From positions 1,426,001 to 1,490,000 of the forward strand of contig MBPM02000007.1 of the NCBI GenBank assembly GCA_001695595.3: a DNA stretch of 64,000 nucleotides. Direction: 5' to 3'. A program made the translations under genes and the position numbers. Numbering within the stretch: the first letter of the stretch is position 1; each line of letters begins with the position of its first letter. The notes beneath the pieces are model-generated. The model was given only the letters and a program-made list of their open reading frames with translations, was not told where the DNA came from and searched no databases. The stretch is from Plasmopara viticola (taxonomy: Eukaryota; Oomycota; Peronosporomycetes; Peronosporales; Peronosporaceae). Positions 54,861-64,000 of the stretch are shown here, piece after piece.

Positions 54861-56693
54861 ATGCGGTTTTGCTACTTACGTCTTGCTTTACTCACCAGTG
54901 CCTTTGCTGCGAATGCACTCGCTGACACAGCAAAGAAGGATGCCGAAATGGCTGCATCACGTACAACGTCTATGCCTACATTTGTCCGTGACAACTCTAC
55001 CGCGCCAGCAGTCACGGAGACTCGCGAGCCGACGAGTGTCGATGACGAAGACAGGGCAAGCAAAGCAATGATAAAATTTGCCAAAATGATGGGAAAGACA
55101 ATGGATGATGACTTCATCAAACGTTTGAGTATTCGAAACATCAGAGGCTTTATAAATGAAAATATGACTCCGAAAAACGTCTACCATGCATTAGGTCTGG
55201 GCGCCCCGACCGGCAATGTCTTGTCTGACAAGCGATGGATCTTGTGGGCCTTCTATGTCTACAAACTCGGTCGCGACTTTGTAGAAGATGGGTACGAGTT
55301 TATTGTTGCGGCGATGTTGAGCATACATGACGCCGAAACAGTAGCCAGAATATTAATTGCCGCGGCTATGTCTCAAGATACGAAACCTTTGGCCATTAAG
55401 CTGGCTCGAGTCGCCGACGATCACATCAAGAGTCTTGTGCTCGACAATTTACCAAAGCTTGATAAAAGACTATCGCGTCAGAAGCAACAAACGCCGGAAA
55501 TGATTCATCAGATTCGTCGTAATCGGATCTTCAAGTTCTTGAGAAAGCATAGTATAGACAACATGCTACGAGATGAAAAGTTCTTCGTTCTGACCAGCTA
55601 CCTAAGTATTTTGCGTCACAAGAATAACGCTGCTGGTACTGCGCTATCTATCTTCCGAAACTTTTCTGAGGATGCTGCTTTACTCGACAAATTACTTTCG
55701 CTTCAGAATTTTCGCGATCGGAACTATCTTGAAAGTTTGGTATCAATTTGGTTGGATAAGAACACACCTCCGTCCAAGATTGTGTCTATGCTGGTGCAAG
55801 ACAAAGAGAAAGCTGATCAGTTTACCATCCTTTTCTCGGATGGGTTGAAAAGGAGCTTCTGGCTGCGCTACTTAAAAAAGTACAACAAGATAAAGCAGGA
55901 TGCGCCCACTGCAAGTTCCAATTCCGAGCACCTTTTGCAGATACTGCTTGCGGTGGTAGAGCAACAGTCGCCTGCAACGGACAAATACATGGCGTTCACC
56001 ACTATTCTCAAGATACTGATTTCACCAACCACAACCCATCGCCATGACCTCGAGATGAAGCTGATGTCGATCTTGTTGTTGAACAGAACACTGCCGTCCG
56101 ACGTTTTGTCCATGCTGATGGACGGTGCAGCAGCCGCCGACAAGTATAATATCCTTTTTGTGAATAAGGCGGCGAAAAGCTTCTGGGTGCGCTATCTACT
56201 AAGGTCCAATGACTTGAGTTTAAACGGCAATGACTTTGCCCAAGTCGCAAATGCCGATTTCCAGCAGGTACTGATCTTGCTGCATGCGGCAGGAGTGCCA
56301 GAGTCATCTACAATTGACAAAAATTTGGCGAGAAGCACCATTCTCAAAATATTCATTTCGCCAGAGTTTACCAACGTCATCACGGCCCGAAAATATTTGG
56401 AAGAGTTGACGTCGAACTGGTTGAAAAATCGGTTACCTCCGCATGCTGTTGTGTTTTTGCTGTTGCTCGAAGAAAAGGAAGCCGACTATTTCAAGATACT
56501 TTTCACAAACGAGCACAGCTCGAAGTATTGGGAAGACTACACGAATGCGTACTACGCGGACACTCCAGCTTCAAAAAATTATAAATTGGCGACGCTCATT
56601 GAGTTCTTTGGCGACGCAAAATTGAGAAGTATTTTGGAAGCGGCGCCAACAGTCGAGGCAACAAGCCAAAGGGTGAAAGATCTCCTTGCTTAA
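54861..56693 (+). CDS. secreted WY-repeat effector, long subfamily, one module (610 aa)
   Basis: The signal peptide is MRFCYLRLALLTSAFAANAL, then ADTA. ETREPTSVDDEDR stands at 53-65, the closest of the family to an arginine-containing motif at this place, but still no RXLR. WILWAFYVYKLGRDF opens the helical body. The WY unit SIWLDKNTPPSKIVSMLVQD with FWLRYLKKYN is followed by a single, diverged copy of the family module (HLLQILLAVVEQQSP ... LEMKLMSILLLNRTLPSDVL). The final WY unit is NWLKNRLPPHAVVFLLLLEE with YWEDYTNAYYA. The protein stops at RVKDLLA and lacks the WW tail of the other three. The module is shortened by a few residues (HRHDLE in place of the SSHEF region). Confidence 0.9.
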   Translation: MRFCYLRLALLTSAFAANALADTAKKDAEMAASRTTSMPTFVRDNSTAPAVTETREPTSVDDEDRASKAMIKFAKMMGKTMDDDFIKRLSIRNIRGFINENMTPKNVYHALGLGAPTGNVLSDKRWILWAFYVYKLGRDFVEDGYEFIVAAMLSIHDAETVARILIAAAMSQDTKPLAIKLARVADDHIKSLVLDNLPKLDKRLSRQKQQTPEMIHQIRRNRIFKFLRKHSIDNMLRDEKFFVLTSYLSILRHKNNAAGTALSIFRNFSEDAALLDKLLSLQNFRDRNYLESLVSIWLDKNTPPSKIVSMLVQDKEKADQFTILFSDGLKRSFWLRYLKKYNKIKQDAPTASSNSEHLLQILLAVVEQQSPATDKYMAFTTILKILISPTTTHRHDLEMKLMSILLLNRTLPSDVLSMLMDGAAAADKYNILFVNKAAKSFWVRYLLRSNDLSLNGNDFAQVANADFQQVLILLHAAGVPESSTIDKNLARSTILKIFISPEFTNVITARKYLEELTSNWLKNRLPPHAVVFLLLLEEKEADYFKILFTNEHSSKYWEDYTNAYYADTPASKNYKLATLIEFFGDAKLRSILEAAPTVEATSQRVKDLLA

Positions 56694-58008
56694 CTTTTCA
56701 CGTTGCTTCATTTTATTGAATATATGTGGTACAAAGTCAGCTTTGTGGTAAAAAAAGTGGATTTTTACGATACATAAACAAAGGTGTTTGTGAGTTCGGG
56801 TAACTTTATTGTTGAATTTAGGGCACAGCAATGGCGCCATGTGGTGTTTTAAAGTCCATTGTTGTCAAGGGCACAGGATAGATCTTGCCAGCAGTCACAA
56901 ATCAAATTGATTAAGGTCGTTTACGTCACATCTGATTAACTTGATAGAAAAGGCGGTCGCATAAGATGTACGATGGGCATCAGATCCATCTCAGCAGAAA
57001 TGGTTGCACTTATTGTTTGCAATTTTTTGTCATTGGAAAGTTGCGCCAATACTCTTATCGTGTAACTAAAGCTTGCGTATCAAGCTCACCGCAAACACAA
57101 CAAAAAATTGAAACGTGCTAAATTGTATCGCTTGCCAGCACCAAATCGTCGACTTGTGTTAATTCGATGGAGACTGTAGATGACACGTCTGATGGCGTTA
57201 ATACGGACGACGATCTCAAGTTGGGGTAAAATCGATGATACACGAAATATTGGGTAGACTGTAGTGGCCATCAACACTTCGACTCGCCACGCTTTTTGCC
57301 AGGATGATTGAGCAAGATCATTCTAGTGGTCGCAAAGGGTAGTTAACAACAAAAAACATTAAGCTAATGAGTCTATAATACACCATGTTTACTGATGATA
57401 AAGTAAGTCATAGCAAACAACTTTTTGGAAAGAACACGAAAGTTTTGAATGAAAGAATTTTCTGCGATGCCGCAATAGATAAGTGATTTTCAATCTAGCT
57501 TGACAAACACGCTTTAAGTGCAACCGTCTGCTTCCTGCTCCAAACACCAAGCTAATTTTTTTTTCTGATATTGCTGACTACATCGCACTAGTGTATGTCG
57601 TGATGCTCGCAAAAATGCACTCCCTATCTAGCTTATCAAAATGTTACGACGTTCGTCCTCCTGTCAATCTCTTAAGCACCGAGGCAAAATTTTTGTGACA
57701 CTCGACTGCAGCAAATGCACTTTGAAACTTTACGCTATCAAAGTTCTTCCATTAACGACCTGATACATTATGGAAGTAAAGAAGATCATGTCAGGTCAAT
57801 ATCGCTGATGTTCAGGTGAAGCAATTGATTAAAAGTTGCAACTGCAGCGTCGTCATTTTGTCATCGACATTGGTTACACTCTTGATCGTTTTATATCTAA
57901 CGTTCTGACAATGAAATAAGCTGTCCGAAGTATTAATGGCAATTCGAACGATTATTTATTTGTATGAAATGTGTTAACACGTGAGAAAAATTAGTAGAAG
58001 GTAAAGTG
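56694..58008. repeat. 3' flank of the long-effector duplicon
   Basis: 57121-57220 (TCGCTTGCCAGCACCAAATCGTCGACTTGTGTT; ACACGTCTGATGGCGTTAATA) matches 36270-36350. No gene. Confidence 0.65.
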
Positions 58009-58540
58009 TGCCGTAACCGTCGTCACCGGTAGGCTTGCCGATAACGTTAATCCCAAAAGTCATATGCACCAGTGTTATCCATAGCAATAGGCGATTCCAT
58101 AGTTTAAATCCTGAAACAGAACCCAGATGTCACACAATGTTTAGGAGTAAAGCGACCTATGTTGTAAATAATCCATTATGTGTAAGAGGCGGGGATAACG
58201 TAAAGAAGAATGATAGTCTTTAGGAGGGTGGCAGTAGTTAAAGTAGAGCCACCGTTTAGGCTTTAGTAAGACAAGAATTTGTAAGAGCTATCCATCAAAC
58301 AGCACTTCTTAACTTGCTTTGTGCAACTAACACTCAACCTCCTTCACCGACTTCGCCCCGCTCGCCCTAAAAGTCTCGTCCGACGCCTCTTCCTTCGCGA
58401 CTATGTTAAATAAACGAGCTGCAGCACGATGTGAGGTGCACGTGTTGCAGTCAAATGGGTCGAGATCAAATCGTCTGATGGGAGATCTGCGAGAGGAAAA
58501 ATATCTCAACGTGTTCGGCAGCTAAATAAGAAGCTAGACA
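58009..58540 (+). mobile_element. solo-LTR-like repeat, copy B
   Basis: It starts TGTGCCGTAACCGTCGTCACC and follows copy A (24607) block by block: CATATGCACCAGTGTTATCCATAGCAATAGGC, GTGGCAGTAGTTAAAGTAGAGCCACCGTTTAGGCT, ACTTGCTTTGTGCAACTAACACTC, CGACTTCGCCCCGCTCGCC. No internal coding part is seen. Confidence 0.6.
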
Positions 58541-59699
58541 AGTACGCAAGTGTGATTAAGGTAGCGATGTTAATGAGCCAAGAGCTTAATGGTCCAAACA
58601 AAGGAGGCAGTTGCACTCAATGTATTATAGTCAGGCCAAAATATGACTTCTCGGGAATCGGAAAGCAGCTTGAAAGGAGTGAACGATTCCAATTTTACTC
58701 CGTGATTTTTCTTCAGACTTTGTGGCTCAATACAACTACTTAGAACCACTTATCTCATTGTGGAATTAGACTTTTCGACATTTCTAATAACGGCAGGCAT
58801 TATTCACAATGAGTCGTTTTGTGAGTAACTGAGACCAATTGTTATCGATGTGTTTGTGCCTCATCGAAAATTGAGTATCAATGGATGTAACTCATTAAGT
58901 AGTTTGATCTCACAAAAAAGCTTTTTTTACTTCTTGTGACGACTGAGGGGATAATTTTGACAAAAGCGTGGAAAATGAAGTGGTCATTGTCACTGAGATG
59001 CCGAATTGAAATACTTTGAGTTACACCAAAATCGCAGATTGAGAACTGTTCTTTGGATCATCTCGATCAGACGTGCCTTTTATAGTCATGTAAAGAATGA
59101 GACAAAACCAAAAATTGGCTAGTTATGCAGTCTGCTCGGTTGTTTTCGAGCGCAATGCAGTGACGGAAGCACAGCCTGGTAAATACTACCGGTGTAATAA
59201 TTTCTGCTTGCGTAAGTATGATGCGCATTGGCGATGATGCGCATCGTGCACACTTTGGAATTCTCTGCTACAGAGTAATTATTTCAAATTAATCAGACAT
59301 GGCGAAACAACGAGAACGCTTGGGCCTGGGTCTTTAAGCAGTACTTGAAATAACGCGGGAAGAAAGAGCATGATCGTCTTTAGCCTTTATACGACTAAAA
59401 TTACTGCATTGCGCCATTTTTTCAGCTTACATTCGACAAACTAGGCTCAGGTAGCCACCACGACATAAAAGCACAACCGTCTTGAGACAAATGTGTTTCG
59501 ACTGCAAAGGCTGCATTAGCCATTCAAACCACGGTGACACAACGATACAAGCGACCTAACTTCGAAAAAAACTTTAAGTGTGCGCTTACGACTACAAGTG
59601 TGCGCTTTCGACTTAACGATGCATCCACCATCTCATCTTTGCTTGTTGCTTCAACCATTTCTGCCGCTTCCCTGCTAATTTTTCGTTGCTGAAGCTACC
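58541..59699. other. gene-free stretch
   Basis: No gene. ATGATGCGCAT-type strings near 59220 recall repeat B but no long match is seen. Confidence 0.4.
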
Positions 59700-61100
59700 G
59701 TATAGCTTCACTCTTAATTAATTTGTAATTTGGAATATCCGCGTAGAACGTATTTTCGTGTAGTACTATTAAAACGTTGAGCTTTGCTCATTCGTAAAAA
59801 ATCTCGAAGATGTGTTTTTTTCTTTCCATCAAGCACCAACAGAAGCAATAGCACGCGGAGTTATTGTTTTCCACAACCAGATTGATGTTAATTATTTCAT
59901 CCGCTTTCGGGCCGTGATGATGTTGATTTTCTCAGTATATTAAGAATAGGGCTTGTCGCCAGAAACATTTTAGCTCTATACACTACAACAATCCAGCTAC
60001 ATTAAATATTACCAGTAGCCACTTGTAATCGGTACACAATGTGCGTCAACTCTTCGATAAGTCTTGACGTATTGTACAAATTTAATTAGCGCAGTCAAAA
60101 GCGGTCTGCTAATTGTTCGATAAGAGAACGGTAAATACATCAGCTTTAGCTTTATTTTGCACCAGCACGAACACTATTTTGGACGAAGGCGTATCCAAAT
60201 TGACACCATACTTTCAAGCCAACCCTGATAAAAAATTTAAAGCAAAAAAAATTCTTGAGCAAATAAGCCTCCTTAAAACACTTTTGGGCGATCTGATTGC
60301 ATGTTGTGATCAACGTTTCGCCTCGAGTACTTGAAGATACAATCAGGATATTTAGCAGGTATATGGCTATAAATTTGGATTTTTTCAAAGGATGGCCGAT
60401 TTAAATATCACTACTCAATTCACATGAGATATTAACGCTCTTCTTTCTTTACCGACTTCGCGCTGCTCGCCACTCAAGCATCACTAAAAAACCGACCTTG
60501 AAAGGATCCTTATCCGAAACTATGCGACACATAAATGGTCAAAAGAGTCAATACTTCGATCGGTTCATATAGACAAGATAAAAAACAGTAGAGTTCTTAC
60601 GAAATTTTGTCTTGCTATCGCCTTAGCGGTGGCTCTCAGTTTTACTATCCTATTCTTCTTTATTTTATCTTCCACCTGCATTTAATTTAATTCATCGGTC
60701 TCTTGACGCCTACGATTATGGTACATCCGGACCCTGACTTCGGTATGAAACTATTCGAATGGTGGTACCAGTGCTATGCATTTTGAGAACTAAGTGGCTG
60801 CAAAGCGTTATAGCCGTTACCGGCAAACCTGCTGGTGACGACGGTCGCGTTACAGTAAGACATTATTTCGTGAATTTTAACTACATTAGTTTAAATTGTC
60901 ATCAACCGTCATCGGCACTCGCCAACTCGTGAATCTTTGCGACCTTTGACACAGTAAGGTTAATGTAGGTGAAGACGCTGTACGTGAAGCAACCAAACCG
61001 ACATCCGTCTCCACTGTGTTAGCAGAAACATTAACAGCAAAGGCACTGATGAGTAGTGCAATGCGTAAAAAGAAAAATCTTATGATGGGAAGCCGATATG
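59700..61100 (-). pseudogene. decayed long-effector pseudogene interrupted by a repeat
   Basis: Read on the minus strand. At 61085-60880 lies a signal-peptide region with FLRIALLISAFAVN and an eroded SADDG-like acidic box; the original ATG is ATA. Homology stops near 60868, where the LTR-like repeat starts, and resumes at about 60390-60150 (EAYLLKNFF..., then VWCQFGYAFVQN), which corresponds to ALLDKLLSLQNF and SLVSIWLDKNTP in the gene at 54861. It continues to about 59720 with eroded LATSTIL, WLK and EKEADYFKILF equivalents. Many stops and frameshifts are present. It is inverted relative to all intact copies and closest to the genes at 44678 and 54861. Confidence 0.82.
60437..60868 (-). mobile_element. 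rearranged LTR-like repeat, copy C, inside the pseudogene
   Basis: On the minus strand it begins TGT(CTTAC)TGTAACGCGACCGTCGTCACCAG near 60868 and matches copies A and B through GAGAGCCACCGCTAAGGC (about 60630). The part at 60437-60500 (CCGACTTCGCGCTGCTCGCC) is in the opposite orientation to that start, so the copy has been internally inverted or is a composite of two fragments. Confidence 0.5.
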
Positions 61101-62804
61101 GACATTTTTACATTAATATTAACAAAGGAGCAAAAATGTCCAATATAATGTGTAGTAGATTACTCTTATTGCGCATCGCTATGGCCGCCGAAAGTCAGAC
61201 TACTCACCTGCCAAGAAGACGGTGCGGCTGCTTTCGGTGACAGCTTCTCTTATTGTCAAACTTCGTGCGTGCACACACATGTACCAGCCCACAAATATAT
61301 TATAGGTCATTTATCTGCGGGTGTACCCTAAAGATCCCGTACACAAGATTGAACAGAAATGTACAGAAAGCAGGGACTTGTTACGCTAAGCATACACCAG
61401 ACAGAGGAGCAAAGTAGCTGCATTATAGACAGAAGGTGAGACACTCCTTTCTTCAAAAGGTCAGGCTGCATCGTTTAGTCTTGAGAGATAAAGTCTCCTT
61501 GCGCCAAAATTTGCGAATTCTGCGAAAAAGTTGAACTGTGGGGCACCCAGCTACGGGATGAAAGTGACAGTGCGATATGGAAAGCGTGCGCACTGAAGCT
61601 CACACTAGACAAAGAAGAATCGAAGGTCAAAAAGACTAATAATAAATGTAGCCACATTTGTTTCTTAGAGCTTATCCAATCCGTTGAGTAGCTTAGCAAT
61701 TTTTTTTAATTTTAAGTTCATGTAATAGCGTCATCGATTGAACCTAATGTCTCATGATTAGCAGACTTGCAATGGGCTCGACAAACGTTTTTGCATATTT
61801 TTGTTAACATTTTTTGTTTTGTAGATTTTCTACAACAATGACAGCGGCGCATTTCTGAGTGCAAACGAATGTGCCACGCAAGTTTTTGCTATCCAAAGGT
61901 GGCGACTTATAGGACTGCCAGAGACGTGTCGACAAACCATCTAAAATGTGCCTCGAATCGCTCAACAAGAATGGAAACTAAGCACCACCAAACAGAGGTC
62001 ATGGTGCAAATGCAGGTGGATAAGATTGAAAGCCATCTGCGGAGAACATGCTGGAGCTTGGTAATGCGCATACACCGTGTTCTTCAACAGAATCTTGTCA
62101 AATCTCCAAGGTATAAACAAGTGAAAAATGCAGAGTTACGGTGTTATTATGCTCACGTCAGGATTTTGATAGCGGGTTGCAAAAAGTATTTACATTCTTT
62201 CAAGACGAGGCTAACAAGTGACAAAAATTAAAACTAGAGAAGGAGCAGGAGCGATGAAGTATGTAAGATGATGGTAAGAGTCTGGCGACAGAAGCGGCTA
62301 CAATTAAAACACATGTACCGCTAATGAAAGAGACGTGGGTGCATGACATGTTGACTAAAGCAAGGTTAGTTTGCAGCACAATGAGATGCTAGAGCGGTGT
62401 TGAAGCGACATTTTCTGCATGTAGTCAGGACGTGCGAATCAGTTGTATCGGTCACATCAAGTGATACTGATAAGTCTGCCTTGTTTAAGCTGAAGAAGCT
62501 ACTGCTCGAAGTAGCAGTAGTTGTACGATTGAGGTTTCGTGGCGAGATAGCCGTTTTAATGTTGGTGTTCAATGTCAGCCAAAATTCGCCGATGCTCAGC
62601 TGCATCAATTTCTTAAGAAATACAATTGCGACGCATGTCGCCGGCATACCTTTCACTCCTTGACAGCAACAAATCACCAATCTGATCATGCTTAAATACA
62701 ACAGCCCAGCCTTCATCAGAAATGATGCTATATCGCGTCCAATCGTGACAGCTCTAGTTTCTCATTTCATCGATAGCAGAGCTTTTATTAGGGCTGTCCA
62801 CTTA
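61101..62804. other. gene-free stretch
   Basis: The longest frames (120 codons at 61869-62231; 116 on the minus strand at 62366-62716) overlap others, have no motif and no signal peptide, and are not supported as genes. Confidence 0.45.
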
Positions 62805-64000
62805 CCATCTTGCGTACGTGTCACAGATAGACCGATTTGTCAAATGTGTTTCAAACTAGGACCCAGTCGACAAGGTATTTTCGGCTGAAATTGATATAGC
62901 GTCATTAATTGTCGCTCTGTCGACGCGTGGGCTTACCGACGTCATTGAGCTTAATGCTCCAACACACCCGGAAGCTCAAAAAAAAGACGAAGATATTGCG
63001 ATATGGTCGAACGAGCTGTTCAGAGACTTAAACTTCATACACACTTGTCGTGTAGCTCATACGTATTCGTTGCAATTTTGACCCAGATATTAGTTGCTCT
63101 TGGCCTTAAAAGATATTTGATTCAGTTGGTGCAGTGGCTAGCTCGTTTCACGGAATGCTACAGCCGTGCGCTTTCAACCCTTCTCTCAGTGGCTGCGTAT
63201 AACTGAGCCCACTCCACATCCACGGCTAAAAAACGCTAATTTTTTTAATTCTCTCGATCAAAGAAGACGTCTTGATCTGTATTCTGGATTTGATCAGACC
63301 ATTTGACTCGATCGTACATTCGGCTTAAATTATCGAAATGTTTTAATGGCTCTGAGAGCTTAACGTTTATAAAATTTAGGCCACTTTCTGCGCGTTGAAG
63401 AGACTTGAAATAATTCCAGCTATTATTATTTGCGGCAGAGCTTCTACAATCTTCTCCTTATCCGCATTTTTTTTGCTGCTATCGGAACTTTGGCCTAACC
63501 ACTGATTTCCATATCTAAGAATGCTGTTAAAGAAATACCAGAAAATGTCAAGCGTTGCCTTTGATCATGTGTTCGAAAATTTTCAGATGTATGCAATAAA
63601 GCCGTCGCCCCTTGCGATGTGAAGAACAATGCGGATGATTTATATCCAACCTCAAGGCATCCTTTCCTCCATGATAAAAAGTGCGCACCTCGCATTCGCA
63701 AGTAGGCTATCTCGTAACTATAGAAATGCTCAGGAAATTATCCGAACAAAGTTCGCGTCCGAGAGTAAAACAGCACGGCAGACGGCCACTTAGTTACATG
63801 CTTAAATACCTGATTAAGAAAAATGTATGCAATTCACACACCGTGCGCGCAATTGGCATCAGCCGTGCATTCAAAGATGGCTGAAAGACAAAACATGAGT
63901 GCAATTCTGCGACATATGTGTGTCTCTTACTATTATGTACTGCCGCGCGGCAAACATTCTAGATGAATCACCGTTTGACAATCTGATTGCCTATACATTG
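62805..64000. repeat. large decayed repeat B, copy 2 (runs off the window)
   Basis: Counterpart of 48925-50200, same orientation, still matching at the last bases (ATGAATCACCGTTTGACAATCTG at both). Plus-strand strings such as DEDIAIWSNELFRD and ARFTECYSRAL are shared but broken by stops. The family is unknown. Confidence 0.75.

Noticed and set aside
61869..62716. Frames of 120 and 116 codons
   Set aside because: They overlap further frames on the other strand, have no motif and sit between decayed repeats.
1..64000. tRNA, rRNA and CRISPR arrays
   Set aside because: No tRNA T-loop context with matching arms, no rRNA-like sequence and no spaced direct repeats of CRISPR type were found on reading.

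Overview
The window looks like a chromosome segment of a plant-pathogenic oomycete (Peronosporales, downy mildew or Phytophthora-like). The reasons are: seven intact genes for secreted WY-fold effector proteins with an EER-like motif after the signal peptide; introns of 43-65 bp; compact housekeeping genes with 699-aa ARS2 and 426-aa SAC3 products; and a large fraction of decayed Ty3/gypsy, LINE and SINE-like sequence. An intact EFCAB10-like gene, a family tied to cilia, hints at a zoospore-forming lineage such as Plasmopara or Phytophthora rather than a downy mildew that has lost flagella. That species inference is weak.

Layout. 1-7.5 kb: gene-free, with decayed gypsy pieces. 7.5-15.6 kb: three tandem short effectors (384, 384 and 387 aa) in duplicated flanks, with a broken copy of the SAC3 gene between the second and third. 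15.6-21.6 kb: a housekeeping island with SAC3 (+), ARS2/SERRATE (-), a possible micro-ORF (+), a four-helix membrane protein (-) and EFCAB10-like (-). 21.6-32.3 kb: gene-poor, with a solo-LTR-like repeat, a SINE-like insertion and two doubtful ORFs. 32.3-32.7 kb: a two-exon SDHAF1/LYR gene. 33.4-61.1 kb: four long effectors (736, 857, 511 and 610 aa) on the + strand, each with a conserved leader that probably carries a 5'-UTR intron. Between and after them lie three decayed effector copies, all on the - strand, plus LINE, SINE and LTR insertions. From 48.9 kb and again from 62.8 kb to the end there is a repeated, decayed block of more than 1.2 kb with no recognisable product.

The main biology is an effector nursery flanking ordinary genes. 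All seven intact effectors share the head MRF(C/R)Y.(R/K).AL and a WY/LWY helical body. None has an RXLR motif: at its place stands a common [R/E]T-x-x-x-T/S-x-V/I-D-(D/E)-E-x-R block. The four long paralogues form a ladder with 0, 1, 2 or 3 copies of one 114-aa (342-bp) module, and the adjacent module copies are almost identical with no indels. This suggests growth by unequal crossing-over. I could not run alignments or structure prediction. All homology statements are by eye, and functions beyond family assignment are inference.
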